Source of the DNA: Dama dama
Lineage: Eukaryota; Chordata; Mammalia; Artiodactyla; Cervidae
NCBI RefSeq assembly: GCF_033118175.1
Contig: NC_083697.1
Location: 25,890,001 to 25,954,000 of the forward strand
Length of the DNA stretch: 64,000 nucleotides
Reading direction: 5' to 3'
The notes beneath the pieces were generated by a model that saw only the letters and a list, made by a program, of their open reading frames with translations, was not told the DNA's origin and made no database searches. Below are positions 23,627-32,542 of the stretch, piece after piece. A program made the translations under genes and the position numbers. Position 1 is the stretch's first letter. Each line of letters begins with the position of its first letter.

Positions 23627-23836
23627 GGGCTTCCCACACTAGTGGTAAAGAACCTGCCTGCCAATGCAGAAGATATAAAAGACATGGGTTCGATCCCTGG
23701 GTCAGGAAGATCCCCTGGAGAAGAGCATGGTGACCCACTCCAGTATTCTTGCCTGGAGAATTCCATGGACAGAGGAGCCTGGCAGACTTTGGTCCATGGA
23801 GTCTATAGAATTGGACACAACTGAGTGACTTAGCAC
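23627..23836 (+). repeat. Bov-tA SINE
   Basis: Sense copy with GGGCTTCCC head, GGGTTCGATCCCTGGGTCAG and a GACACAACTGAGTGACTTAG tail. In the retroviral leader. Confidence 0.92.
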
Positions 23837-24030
23837 CTACTCATGCATGCCCACTGGGGTGTATTCCTCGTGACTGAACATCCACAGAGTTTGTAATTTA
23901 GGCTTCTGGGTAGTGGTCAGCCTGATAAACCATAGCAGTGTGTAGGCTGCCAAGGCCTGGGGTGAAGGGAGTCCAGTGGATGCAAAGAGGAACCCTTGGA
24001 GAAATTGGAGCTGGGCACAATGGAAGATGG

Positions 24031-24249
24031 GCTTCCCTGGTGGCTTAGATGGTAAAGAGTCTGCCTGCAATGTGGGCGACCTGGGTTCGATCCCTGGGTT
24101 GAGAAGATCTCCTGGAGGAGAGCATGGCAACCCACTGCAGTATTCTTGCCTGGACAATCCCCATGGACAGAGGAGCCTGGTGGGCTATAGTCCATGGGGT
24201 TACAAAGAGTCAGACATGATTGAGTGACTAAGTGCAACACTCAGCAGTG
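24031..24249 (+). repeat. Bov-tA SINE
   Basis: Sense copy. Exact 10-bp duplication TGGAAGATGG at 24021-24030 and 24250-24259. Confidence 0.92.
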
Positions 24250-24843
24250 TGGAAGATGGCACAGGGTCTGAGGCTTGAGGGCTGAGAGAGAAATTGTCAT
24301 AGTAAATTTCTGAGGATTGAGTGAAATGAGAGACCAGACAGCAGAAGAACCACAAATCCTTTGCCCTGTCTGCCTGGCAGCTAAGACAGAATGGAATCTG
24401 TTTGAGACAGACAATACTGGGTTTGGCAGTGGTAGGGCTGCAGTTTAGGAATAACATCCTAAACTCCTTCCCTAAAAGAGCTAGGAGATAAAATGTGGAA
24501 AGAGACCTGCTTGTATGAGTCAAATGGGAAAGAATAGTGGAGGGTTCCACATGGGACAGTGAAAGAATGGAGTGAGACCGCTTGGGTTCAGAAATCACGT
24601 TTCCACCACGTCCCAGAGGACGGCGTTAGCTGTCACCATTATTTGAATCTGCAAGGCCTGGGGATTCCCTTGCCAGCCACAATGTTGTTGGGGGGACCCG
24701 TAATGCTGTGAGCAGATAGATTACATCTAGCATTATCTTGAAAAGAAAGCAAAGGGGAGAGCAAGAGAAGGAGAGCAAGAAGTAAGTTAGCGGCCTCAAG
24801 CCACAGCCAGGTGAAGCCTGCAGTTTACCGTGATTTCCTGAAT
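24250..24843 (-). other. Retroviral leader following the primer-binding site
   Basis: About 600 bp between the putative primer-binding site and a SINE. It has minus-strand open pieces (24626-24859 and 24200-24598) with no recognisable domain. By position it is the untranslated leader or start of gag. No LTR-like promoter or polyadenylation arrangement was found. Confidence 0.4.
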
Positions 24844-24861
24844 TCCTAGTTTTCGGCACCA
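24844..24861 (-). promoter_or_regulatory. Putative tRNA-Phe primer-binding site at the retroviral 5' edge
   Basis: Read on the minus strand, the element's first 18 bases match the expected complement of the tRNA-Phe 3' end at 15 of 18 positions, with the first 11 identical. L1 sequence begins at the very next base (24862), so no LTR precedes it. The tRNA sequence is from memory. The match could be coincidental, but its position at the element border argues for a real site. Confidence 0.55.
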
Positions 24862-25113
24862 GTTTTACTTCTTCCTTTCCAATACATTTTATTTCTTCTT
24901 GTTGCCTAATTGCATTAACTAGACCATCCAGTAAAATGTTGAATGAGTGATTGTCTTATTTTGAACCAGTTTTCCCTTCCTTGCATAAATCCTTGCCTTT
25001 CTGGCACAAATCCCGTCATGTCATAGAATATATGGAATGGGTTTTTGGATTCAGTTTGCTAGTATTTTGTTGAAGATATTTGTACTTGTACTCATAAAGG
25101 ATACTGATCTATA

Positions 25114-25333
25114 CAGTTGACACTTGAACAATGTAGGGATTAATGGCACTCACCCCCTGGGGAGGTTGAAAATCTGAGCATCACTTCATAGTTGACCCTC
25201 CCACTATAAAGTCGTTCTGTATCCATGGATTTAACCAAACTGAGGGCATGTAGTACTGTGGTATTTATTGGAAAAAAAAATCCACCTATAAGTAGACCCC
25301 AATAGTTCAAACCCAAGTTGTTTGGGTCAACTG
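25114..25333. mobile_element. Tigger/mariner-type MITE
   Basis: 220 bp with terminal inverted repeats starting CAGTTGAC on both ends and flanked by TA dinucleotides (25112-25113, 25334-25335), the Tc1/mariner target duplication. Non-autonomous, with no transposase. It interrupts the antisense L1. Confidence 0.75.
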
Positions 25334-25929
25334 TATTTTCTTTTCTTGTTATGTCTTTATCTGGTTTTGTATCAGTAATGCTGGCCTCATAGAATGAGTT
25401 AGGAACTGTCCTTCATCCTCTATTTCTTGATAGAATTTGAAAAGAATTGATGTTAATTCTTTAAATTTTGGTAGAATTTACTAGTGAAGACATTTAGGTG
25501 GTCCTGGAGTTTTCTTTGTTGGGTGGTTTTGATTATTGCTTCACTCTCTTTACTTGTAATAAGTCTATTGAGATTTTGTTTTCTTGAGGGTAGTTGTTTT
25601 TTTATCCAATTTGTAGGAATTTGTTCTTTTCATTTAGAATATCTAACTCCTTAACTGTTAACTAACTGGCATACAATTGTTCTTAACATTCTCTTATAAT
25701 CATTTTTATTTTTGTCAGGTTAGTAGTAACAACCCCAGTTTCATTCCTGATTTTAGTTATTTAAGACTTTTTTTTGGTTGTTAGTGTAGCTAATGGTTTC
25801 TAATTTTTGTTGATCCTTTCAAAGAACCAATTTTTACTTTTGTTGATTCTCTGGGTTTTCTCTGTTTCATTATTTTCATTCATATATATTTTCTTCCTCC
25901 TGCTATTTTTAAGTTTAATTTGCATCTTT

Positions 25930-26136
25930 TTTGGGTGGCTCAGCGGTAAAGAACCTGCTTGCCAATCCAGGAGATGTGGGTTCAATCCCTAGGTAAGGAG
26001 GATCCCCTGGAGAAAGAAATGGCAACCCACTCTGGTATTCTTGTCTGGGAAATCCCATGGGCAGAGAAGCCTGGCAGGCTACAGTCCATGGGGTCGCAAA
26101 AGAGTTGGACATGACTTAGCGACTAAACAACAACAA
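25930..26136 (+). repeat. Bov-tA SINE
   Basis: Sense copy inside the antisense L1, ending GACATGACTTAGCGACTAAA and (CAA)n. Confidence 0.9.
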
Positions 26137-27218
26137 TATTGATTTGAGATCTTTTCACTATTTACTGTGTTTACTGCAGGCCCTGAGCACTGCCTTTGTT
26201 GCATCCCTTGTTCATGAAAGACATAATATTGTTAAGATGGTGGTAATCTCTGAACTATTCTATATATGGATATTCTAGATGGATATCCATTTTATATATG
26301 GATATTCTATATATGGAAAATGTATCCTCCTTCATATAGAGTTTACGAATACTTAGTTTTGTTGTTGTTGGTTAGTATTAATGCTTAAATATTCAGTTTA
26401 CTTCATTGCTTTGTTGAAGCTCTTTGGGCATTTTCTTTCAGTTGTGAAAAGTTTTTGATTATTAGCTCATTCCCTTTACTTGCAATGTTTGTTCAAGTGT
26501 CACTTTCTTCTTGATGCCGATTCAGTAGTTTTTGTCTCAGACTCTTATGTCATCTAGGTTATCTTAGTTCATTGACATAAGGTTCATAGTATTCCTTTAA
26601 AATCCTTTGTATTTCTATAAGGTCAGTGATGATGTCCCCTCTTTTATTCCTGATTTTGTTCATTTAAGTCTTTTTTCTCTTTTTCACTCTATCTAAATGT
26701 GCATAAATTTTAATTCATCTCTTCAAAGAACCAACTTTTAGTTTCATCAATTTCCTATACTGTTTTTATTTCATTTTTTTCTGCTCTAATTTTTATTTTC
26801 CTTCCTCCTGCTTGCTGTGATTTAATTTGTTCTTCCTAGTTTTATAAGGTTTGTTTTTAATATAGGCATTTATGAATATAAATTTCCCTCTAAACAAGGG
26901 TTTAGTTTATCTCATAAATTTGGTAATATTTTCATTTTTATTGATCTCAAAATATTTTTTAATTTCCTTGTGATTTCTTCTTTTAGCCATTGTTTAGAAG
27001 CATATTGCTTAGTTTCCACATCATATTTTCCTTTGTTACTGATTTCTGATTTCATCCACTGTGGTGGAAGGACCTATTTTGTATAATTTCAAGCCTTTTA
27101 AATTTAAGATCATGTCTTATGGCCTAATTTATGTCTGTCAACATCTCTATGCATTTGAAATAAACATATATTCTTGTGTCCAGTGGAGTGTTCTATAGAT
27201 ATTTGGTCCGGTTGGTTT

Positions 27219-27449
27219 GGGCTTCCCAGGTGGTACTAGTGGTGAAGAACCCACCTGCCAATGAAGGACAGTAAGAGACATGGATTTGATTCCTGGTTTG
27301 GGAAGATCCCCGACGGAATGTATGGCAACCCACTCCAGTATTCTTGTCTGGAGAATTCCATGGACAGATGAACCGGGAGGGCTACAGTCCATAGTGTTGC
27401 ATAGAAGTCAGACACAACTGAAGTGACTTAGCATGTATGCATGCATGCT
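27219..27449 (+). repeat. Bov-tA SINE
   Basis: Sense copy with GGTTGGTTT duplication at 27210-27218 and 27450-27458, inside the antisense L1. Confidence 0.92.
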
Positions 27450-27884
27450 GGTTGGTTTATAGAACTTTTTAACTCTTCTAATATCCTTGTTGATCTCAAG
27501 TCTAGTTGTTTATCCTTACTTAAGCTTTATCTTTCTTTTCCTCAAATTGGAAAATCTCAACTGACCAATCTTCAAGTTGACTGATTCTTTATTCTACCAG
27601 CTCAATTCTGCTGTTGAGTACTTTGATCATTTTTTTCATTTTAGTGATTGTGCTATGATATACATAATCTGTTTTTAAAATAATATTTCTCTACTTAATT
27701 GATATTCTCTATTTGTTGAGGCCCAAAAGTTTCTTGAAGGAAAGACTGCGTTGAAACTAAGTGAATATTTGTGAATGTATATCTCGCTACCATGGTCCTT
27801 TATACTTTCCAACAATAAATGTTAACAGAGATGAAGGCCCTAGCTACTATGTACCCCCATCCAGGGTATTATCAGTAAGGGCTT

Positions 27885-28240
27885 GTAATCCAAATTTGAT
27901 TCCAGCACCAGGAACATAGGCATCACCTGGGAGCTGGTTAGAAATGCAAAATCTCAAGTCCCACTCCAGATTCCCAAATCAAGCTGAATTTTAAAAAGGT
28001 TGGGCTTCCCTGGTAGCTCAGCTGGTAAAGAATCTGCCTGCAATGAGAGAGACCTGGGTTTGATCCCTGGAGAAGGGAAAGGTTGTCCACTCCAGTATTC
28101 TGGCCTGGAGAATTCCATGGACTGTATAGTCCATGGGGTTGCAAAGAGTCAAACATGACTGAGTGACTTTCACTTTCACCTCCCACACACATGTACATTA
28201 AGAGTTTGAAAAGCAGTGGGCCAAAGGTCCTGGAACCCAC
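27885..28240 (+). repeat. MER5A relic split by a Bov-tA SINE
   Basis: MER5A text (GGCATCACCTGGGAGCTGG ... and ...AGAGTTTGAAAAGCAGTGGG) is interrupted at 28002-28178 by a sense Bov-tA SINE. Confidence 0.7.
28002..28178 (+). repeat. Bov-tA SINE
   Basis: Sense copy, GGGCTTCCCTGGTAGCTCAG to GACTGAGTGACTTTCACTTT, nested in MER5A. Confidence 0.92.
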
Positions 28241-29298
28241 CACATTTTCAGAGCCTCCAAGGTATACCAGTATTTAGAATAGCAACTTTGCATTTATTTG
28301 TATGACTCTGATAAATGTCCATCTTCCTCTCTAGATTGAAACTCCACAAAGGGGGTTGTACCTCAGAGCCAGGCACATAGTAAGTGCTGTAAAATCTGTC
28401 AAATAAATCAATGAACTAGACTCTGAGACCTTATACTCATTTGCTTCTTCCAACCTCAAATACTTTAGGAAGAGGTTTAACTTCTAACATATTTGGAAAA
28501 CTTCAGTTTTCTCAGATCTCCTAGAAATGATTAGGAAGGATCTCTGAGATGAGGAAAAAATTCTGAAATAAGGAAGCTGCAGTTTTTCATTACCTTTTGC
28601 TTAAAGTATATATTTATACAAAATTTGAGCTTCCTAGCCACTAAGGGTTCTCTGAGTACTGGAAAGGAAGAAGCCATTAACATATTCTCTATAATAATTC
28701 TGTAGGACTAATTTTTGATCTTTAGATTTGTTTCTCTATCAGGAAAGTTTGTTGGAATAGGAGTAAAATGTTACAAATTAACCAAATCAACACTTTTTAA
28801 AAAAAGGCTCATAATTCATATATATATATATATATATTTACATATTTATCTTCCTTTATATAAAAAGATTTAAGACAAATGTTTAGAAGTAAGAGAGACA
28901 TGAGAGAACATAACTAAAGCAATTTGCTGAGGTATGACATGTTATAGTGATTTTCCAATCTTTCTCAGAAAGCATAATAATGTGGTAATATCTTTCAACT
29001 AGAAAATTATTCACAACCTTAAAGTTGAGAGTTATATTTCATTCAGTGGCAATTTTTAGGACTGCAAGCCTGGGAGGCAGCATCTCAAGTAATCCTGAGA
29101 GAACTGCCCCAAGAAGGCAAGGGGAGGAGCCAGATTATATAGAAGTCTTGCAATAAAGGGCAGGTAGTCTGAACATCAAGATTATTGTTAAAGAAAACTA
29201 GATATCTCAAGTTAAGGAATTTAGCACCTTTTTTGTATGGGAAGATGCAAGAGTCTGGGCTCAGTGAAATCATTCCTTTGATATGCAACTCAGTTCGC
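28241..29298. other. Intergenic DNA, L2-like end near 28300-28420
   Basis: The text at 28300-28420 resembles an L2 3' end (GCCAGGCACATAGTAAGTGC). The rest is AT-rich, with no gene. Confidence 0.45.
28817..28842. repeat. (TA)n microsatellite
   Basis: About 12 TA units in intergenic DNA downstream of NPNT. Confidence 0.9.
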
Positions 29299-29447
29299 TG
29301 GGGCTTCGATCCCTGGGTTGGGAAGATCCCCTGGAGAAGGGAAAGGCTACCTGCTTCAATATTCTGGCCTGGAGAATTCCATGAACTGTATGGTCCATGG
29401 GATTGCAGAGTCGGACAAGACTGAGCAACTTTCACTTCACTTCACTT
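29299..29447 (+). repeat. Bov-tA SINE, 5'-shortened
   Basis: Sense copy lacking most of the tRNA-like head: GGGCTTCGATCCCTGGGTTG to CAAGACTGAGCAACTTTCAC. Just beyond the proposed NPNT 3' end. Confidence 0.88.
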
Positions 29448-29790
29448 CCCTGGGGCCAGTATCCTGTGTTTTCACATCCTGAGTTTCCTCAGGGCCCACC
29501 ATAGGGAGTGACTACAGACTAATGGCTGCTAGATGGCAGGTATTCTTTCCTTTCTCAGCTCTGTTTCTCAGGGCTCAGCAGCTCAGGTTGGAGGGCTGCA
29601 ATTGCTGATGACTGTGACATCCTCTGTTTACTTATATGGCAATATTTTATTTATCATTTTTGTTCCCAATATTCCTGGTATTAAAGTGGTTCTACTATAG
29701 ATGGCATTTGTGAAAACTCAAATTACCTTGATAATTCTTCCAGTTTAGAAAAAAGAAAACTCCGAGACAATTGGTATTATTAACAGTGTT

Positions 29791-29816
29791 TTTATTTACA
29801 AAGAATTATTTTTATT
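29791..29816 (-). terminator. NPNT: Candidate NPNT polyadenylation signals
   Basis: Two AATAAA hexamers on the minus strand (29811-29816 and 29791-29796) lie 15 bases apart in an AT-rich context. The lower one would place cleavage about 10-30 bases further, near 29765-29780. Other hexamers occur nearby (for example around 29645), so the choice is provisional. Confidence 0.45.
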
Positions 29817-30813
29817 TGGCTGTTTGGAAAACCACTAACATTTTTCACTTTTAGAAAACATTAAATAATAAACAAGATGTTATACAGTACTTTGGATAAC
29901 TTCTTCCATCAGTGTAGTGCAATGTATTATTGGCACCTAAAAGTGAAGTTTTCTATTTTCCCCTTTCATCTCCAGTTGTGCAGTTATATGACCAAAAAGG
30001 AAATGAATCATTAAAAATGGATCTAAAGCTGTATTTCCTGGCCCCTGACTCAAAGGCTTACTGATTTATATTCCCCCTCCAGCCTTGCCTCCACCAAGTT
30101 AAATGATGAAAGATTCTATAGTCCTATTATTCCAAAAACAATACCATTTTGTGGGGCTTGGAGATTCCAAATGGTAAGAGACACTTATGCTATTAGGTGA
30201 AGGAAAGGTCCTGGCAGTGGTGTTGGGCATGACACTCTTTTTCAGTAGTCAGGTGAAGTTGTCACACATATTGCAGGGAGATTGCACCAGATAAAAATCT
30301 CTCTCAGCTAATGTTCTTAGCTATAGTCTCTTTAAAATTTTGAAATATCATCCATTAAGCAAGTAAAAGGGTTATAACTTTACTAAGAGAAAAAATGCAC
30401 ACCACCACATTAGGATGTCACTGAGATACTAAAATATCTGCCCATCACTCTTGGAATAAATAGATTTTACATTTTTTCTTTTTTGTTTTTGTAACACTTC
30501 TAGGCTTGCCATAAAGAGAGAGACCTTTTCATGAGCTCAGCGCTGTGGCTTTCCCCCTTTTGATTCCTCTCTATTTGGAGGCCAAGAGGGAAATAGCTCA
30601 GTTAGACCATAGCCTAGTCCATGTTACTTAGGCCTGGAAATTTTCATTACATAGTAATACAATCAAGATATCTTTGGAGAGATTCTGTAATCTGTTACTC
30701 TACCTTGAGGTAAGAACACTTTTAACCATCTTAAATTAATAGAAAAGAATGTTATCAAATTTTTTTAAAGTCTCAAAAAAATTCACACACTTTTAAAAAC
30801 AAAAGATTCTAAT

Positions 30814-31065
30814 TTAACAACTGTCCCTGCCAGGAAACGCTCCCTCACACTCCAGTCTAAGCCTGTTTCCTCTTGTTCTATTCTTAGTGCATGTGGAGAG
30901 CAGCTGGTCACCATCCTCTCTGTACCAACCCTTTATATACTTGAAAACCAGCAATGGTTTGCCCCTCAGTCTTCTCTTCTCCATGCTGAATAATCCCAGT
31001 TCCTTTAACTTTTCATCATAGATCTTTTTTTCCAACCCTTTAATCATCTTTGTGATTCCTGGCAA
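30814..31065 (-). repeat. CR1/L3 LINE ORF2 C-terminal fragment, sense within NPNT 3' UTR
   Basis: On the minus strand 84 codons are open from an ATG at 31065. They read MIKGLEKKIYDEKLKELGLF, then EKRRLRGKPLLVFKYIKG, then a KNRTRGNRLRLE block. This is the conserved C-terminal signature of CR1/L3-type LINE reverse transcriptases (family pattern of GLE...LGLFSLEKRRLRGDL...YLKG...RTRGN). CR1/L3 activity in mammals is very old, so an uninterrupted frame is surprising. It sits in sense orientation inside the likely NPNT 3' UTR. Function is unknown. It may be chance preservation, or selection at the RNA level. Confidence 0.8.
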
Positions 31066-32431
31066 AAACAGCAGAAAATATTTTGATTACTTAATCAGAA
31101 ATGAAAGCCTCAGGAATAAGTTGCCTTTTAAAAGTTCTGTATGTATATTTTTAAACCTAAGAGTAAACTTTGCAGGGAGGAAATGCAGTTGTCGTCTCAC
31201 TGGTCTTAGAATTCCAATCTTGTCCTGTTGCCCTAGTGTGTGTATGAATCCCATTCCAGCACATCCAACGCCTCAAAGCATGAGATTTGCCTCCTATCCT
31301 TTCCTGACACAACAGCACATAGGTCATGTTCTAGACCTGCCTAAATTTATACTTGTTTAAAAATTAGTATGAAAATCTTTCAGTGAAGCTTCCCCCATGC
31401 TTCCAAACACCCGGCTTCCACAAACAGAACCTTTTCTTCAAAACAACCCGAACTTTCATAAAGCTGCTTACAGATTGCCAGAAAGAGCCATGTTGTTGTG
31501 GTAAAAGCTGTTGGTTTTCAAGTGTAACCTGAAACAGTGAGGGTTTTATATGTTAACCTCAGTTTCCTGTCTATTACTGAATGGTCTACTGTCCTTTGTA
31601 GTGATCAAACTCAATGCCATTAAATTCACCTCGCTATGACCACAACCTGACACCTCTTCCAATTTTCTCTTGCTGCCAATATAAGGTCATGGAACTGGAT
31701 GCCATTCCACCGTGTATTTTTTAACTCAAAAGATCACAAGCTGCCTTTCCCTTGCAACTAGAGTCTGTAACTATTAGGAACATGTAACTACTTAATACCA
31801 ATAACACATTTACACAAAATACAATACTAATAACGAGGGATTATGTGCCCATTTTACATAATTGTCTTTAGAAGAAAAATACAGTTAACAAGAATAAATG
31901 CATCTTGATATGTTATACACCCTTCTTTTACAAAGAGAATGGCAGTGAAAGAGTTCAGGTCAGACAAGAACTATCAATACCAAGTGGAGAGGAGAAACCA
32001 AATTTCACAAGCACACTGTACAACACATCTTCGGGAAGTCAATACTACTCGTGGTACAACACTGAACAGATAACAGAATGGCCATTTGCACAGATTTCTT
32101 TTGAAACCTTCTCCCATAATTTGCTACAAGAAACACCTTGCAACCAGGATGAAGGATGGTATAGGTCACACACGTCGAAGGCCTTCTTAAAAAGACACGG
32201 CATGAAAGGTTAACACCCAAAAACGACTTTGGACACGTCTACATATGCCCCCCTGTATTTCAAGGAGGGTGTCACTGTTCATTGGGATTGCACAACAAAA
32301 GCAGGCCAGCAAGCTGTGGGTCACCAACCAGACTTTCCTGACCCACTCTTTTCCTAGGCCTGATAAAGAGGGAGGAGAGGACAGGAGGTGAAGGTTGGAA
32401 AAAGAGGAGGGAGCAACATGGGGGTTCATTG

Positions 32432-32542
32432 CTAGTTCTGGAGTTGCTCACGTTCTTCAGGGCAGTGGCCTTTTTTCAAGCTCACATCATCCAATCCAAT
32501 CTCCCCAGTGTGACCATGCCTTTTTTCACCTTTGAAGATGAC
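32432..32542 (-). CDS. NPNT: NPNT terminal coding exon: end of MAM domain and stop
   Basis: 111 bp of coding sequence including the stop, phase 0 start, acceptor tctctctag. It encodes VIFKGEKRHGHTGEIGLDDV, then the last MAM cysteine (KKGHC) and a tail PEEREQLQN ending in TAG (32434-32432). In the human protein as I remember it the chain ends at ...EER. Here the equivalent stop position reads GAG, adding five residues before the next in-frame stop. Confidence 0.92.
   Translation of the reverse strand, partial: VIFKGEKRHGHTGEIGLDDVSLKKGHCPEEREQLQN

Larger units (their letters stand above)
12419..24861 (-). mobile_element. Class I (gamma-type) endogenous retrovirus, 5' LTR absent, heavily interrupted
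   Basis: The minus-strand order from 24861 down to 12419 is primer-binding-site-like start, leader, gag capsid (about 22030-21550), nucleocapsid (21376-21272), protease (about 21180-20990), reverse transcriptase (20676-19720), RNase H (about 18010-17865), integrase (about 17450-17200 and 16100-15960), env TM (14265-13930) and a 3' LTR-like end (12419 to about 13000). Both ends abut the same antisense L1, and the L1 reads through if a GTTT duplication (12415-12418 and 24862-24865) is removed. A 4-bp duplication is typical of gammaretroviruses. All genes carry stops and frameshifts. Later insertions: five Bov-tA, one BOV-A2, two CHR SINEs, one BovB and a LAMTOR5 retrocopy. No intact viral frame remains. 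Confidence 0.85.
24862..27700 (-). mobile_element. Old L1 LINE, ORF2 part (continuation)
   Basis: Continues the same antisense L1 after the retrovirus without loss of bases. It is diverged and full of stops. It hosts a Tigger-type MITE (25114-25333) and two Bov-tA SINEs. Another L1 copy may be joined in, since the text from about 26400 partly repeats the theme of 25350-25900. Confidence 0.7.
29770..32431 (-). other. NPNT: Probable NPNT 3' UTR
   Basis: About 2.65 kb downstream of the stop on the minus strand is free of ruminant SINEs, unlike all flanking DNA. It ends near two minus-strand AATAAA signals (29811-29816 and 29791-29796). The length agrees with the known long 3' UTR of NPNT. A CR1/L3 LINE fragment is embedded at 30814-31065. 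The exact cleavage site is inferred. Ruminant SINEs reappear at 29447 and below, outside the proposed UTR. Confidence 0.55.

Noticed and set aside
13600..29700. A functional protein-coding gene between the retrovirus and NPNT
   Set aside because: All open frames above 100 codons there are explained by retroviral, BovB, LAMTOR5 or SINE sequence, or are their complements.
30814..31065. A small protein-coding gene downstream of NPNT
   Set aside because: The 84-codon frame is recognisable LINE (CR1/L3) sequence inside the probable 3' UTR. Reported as a repeat, not a gene.
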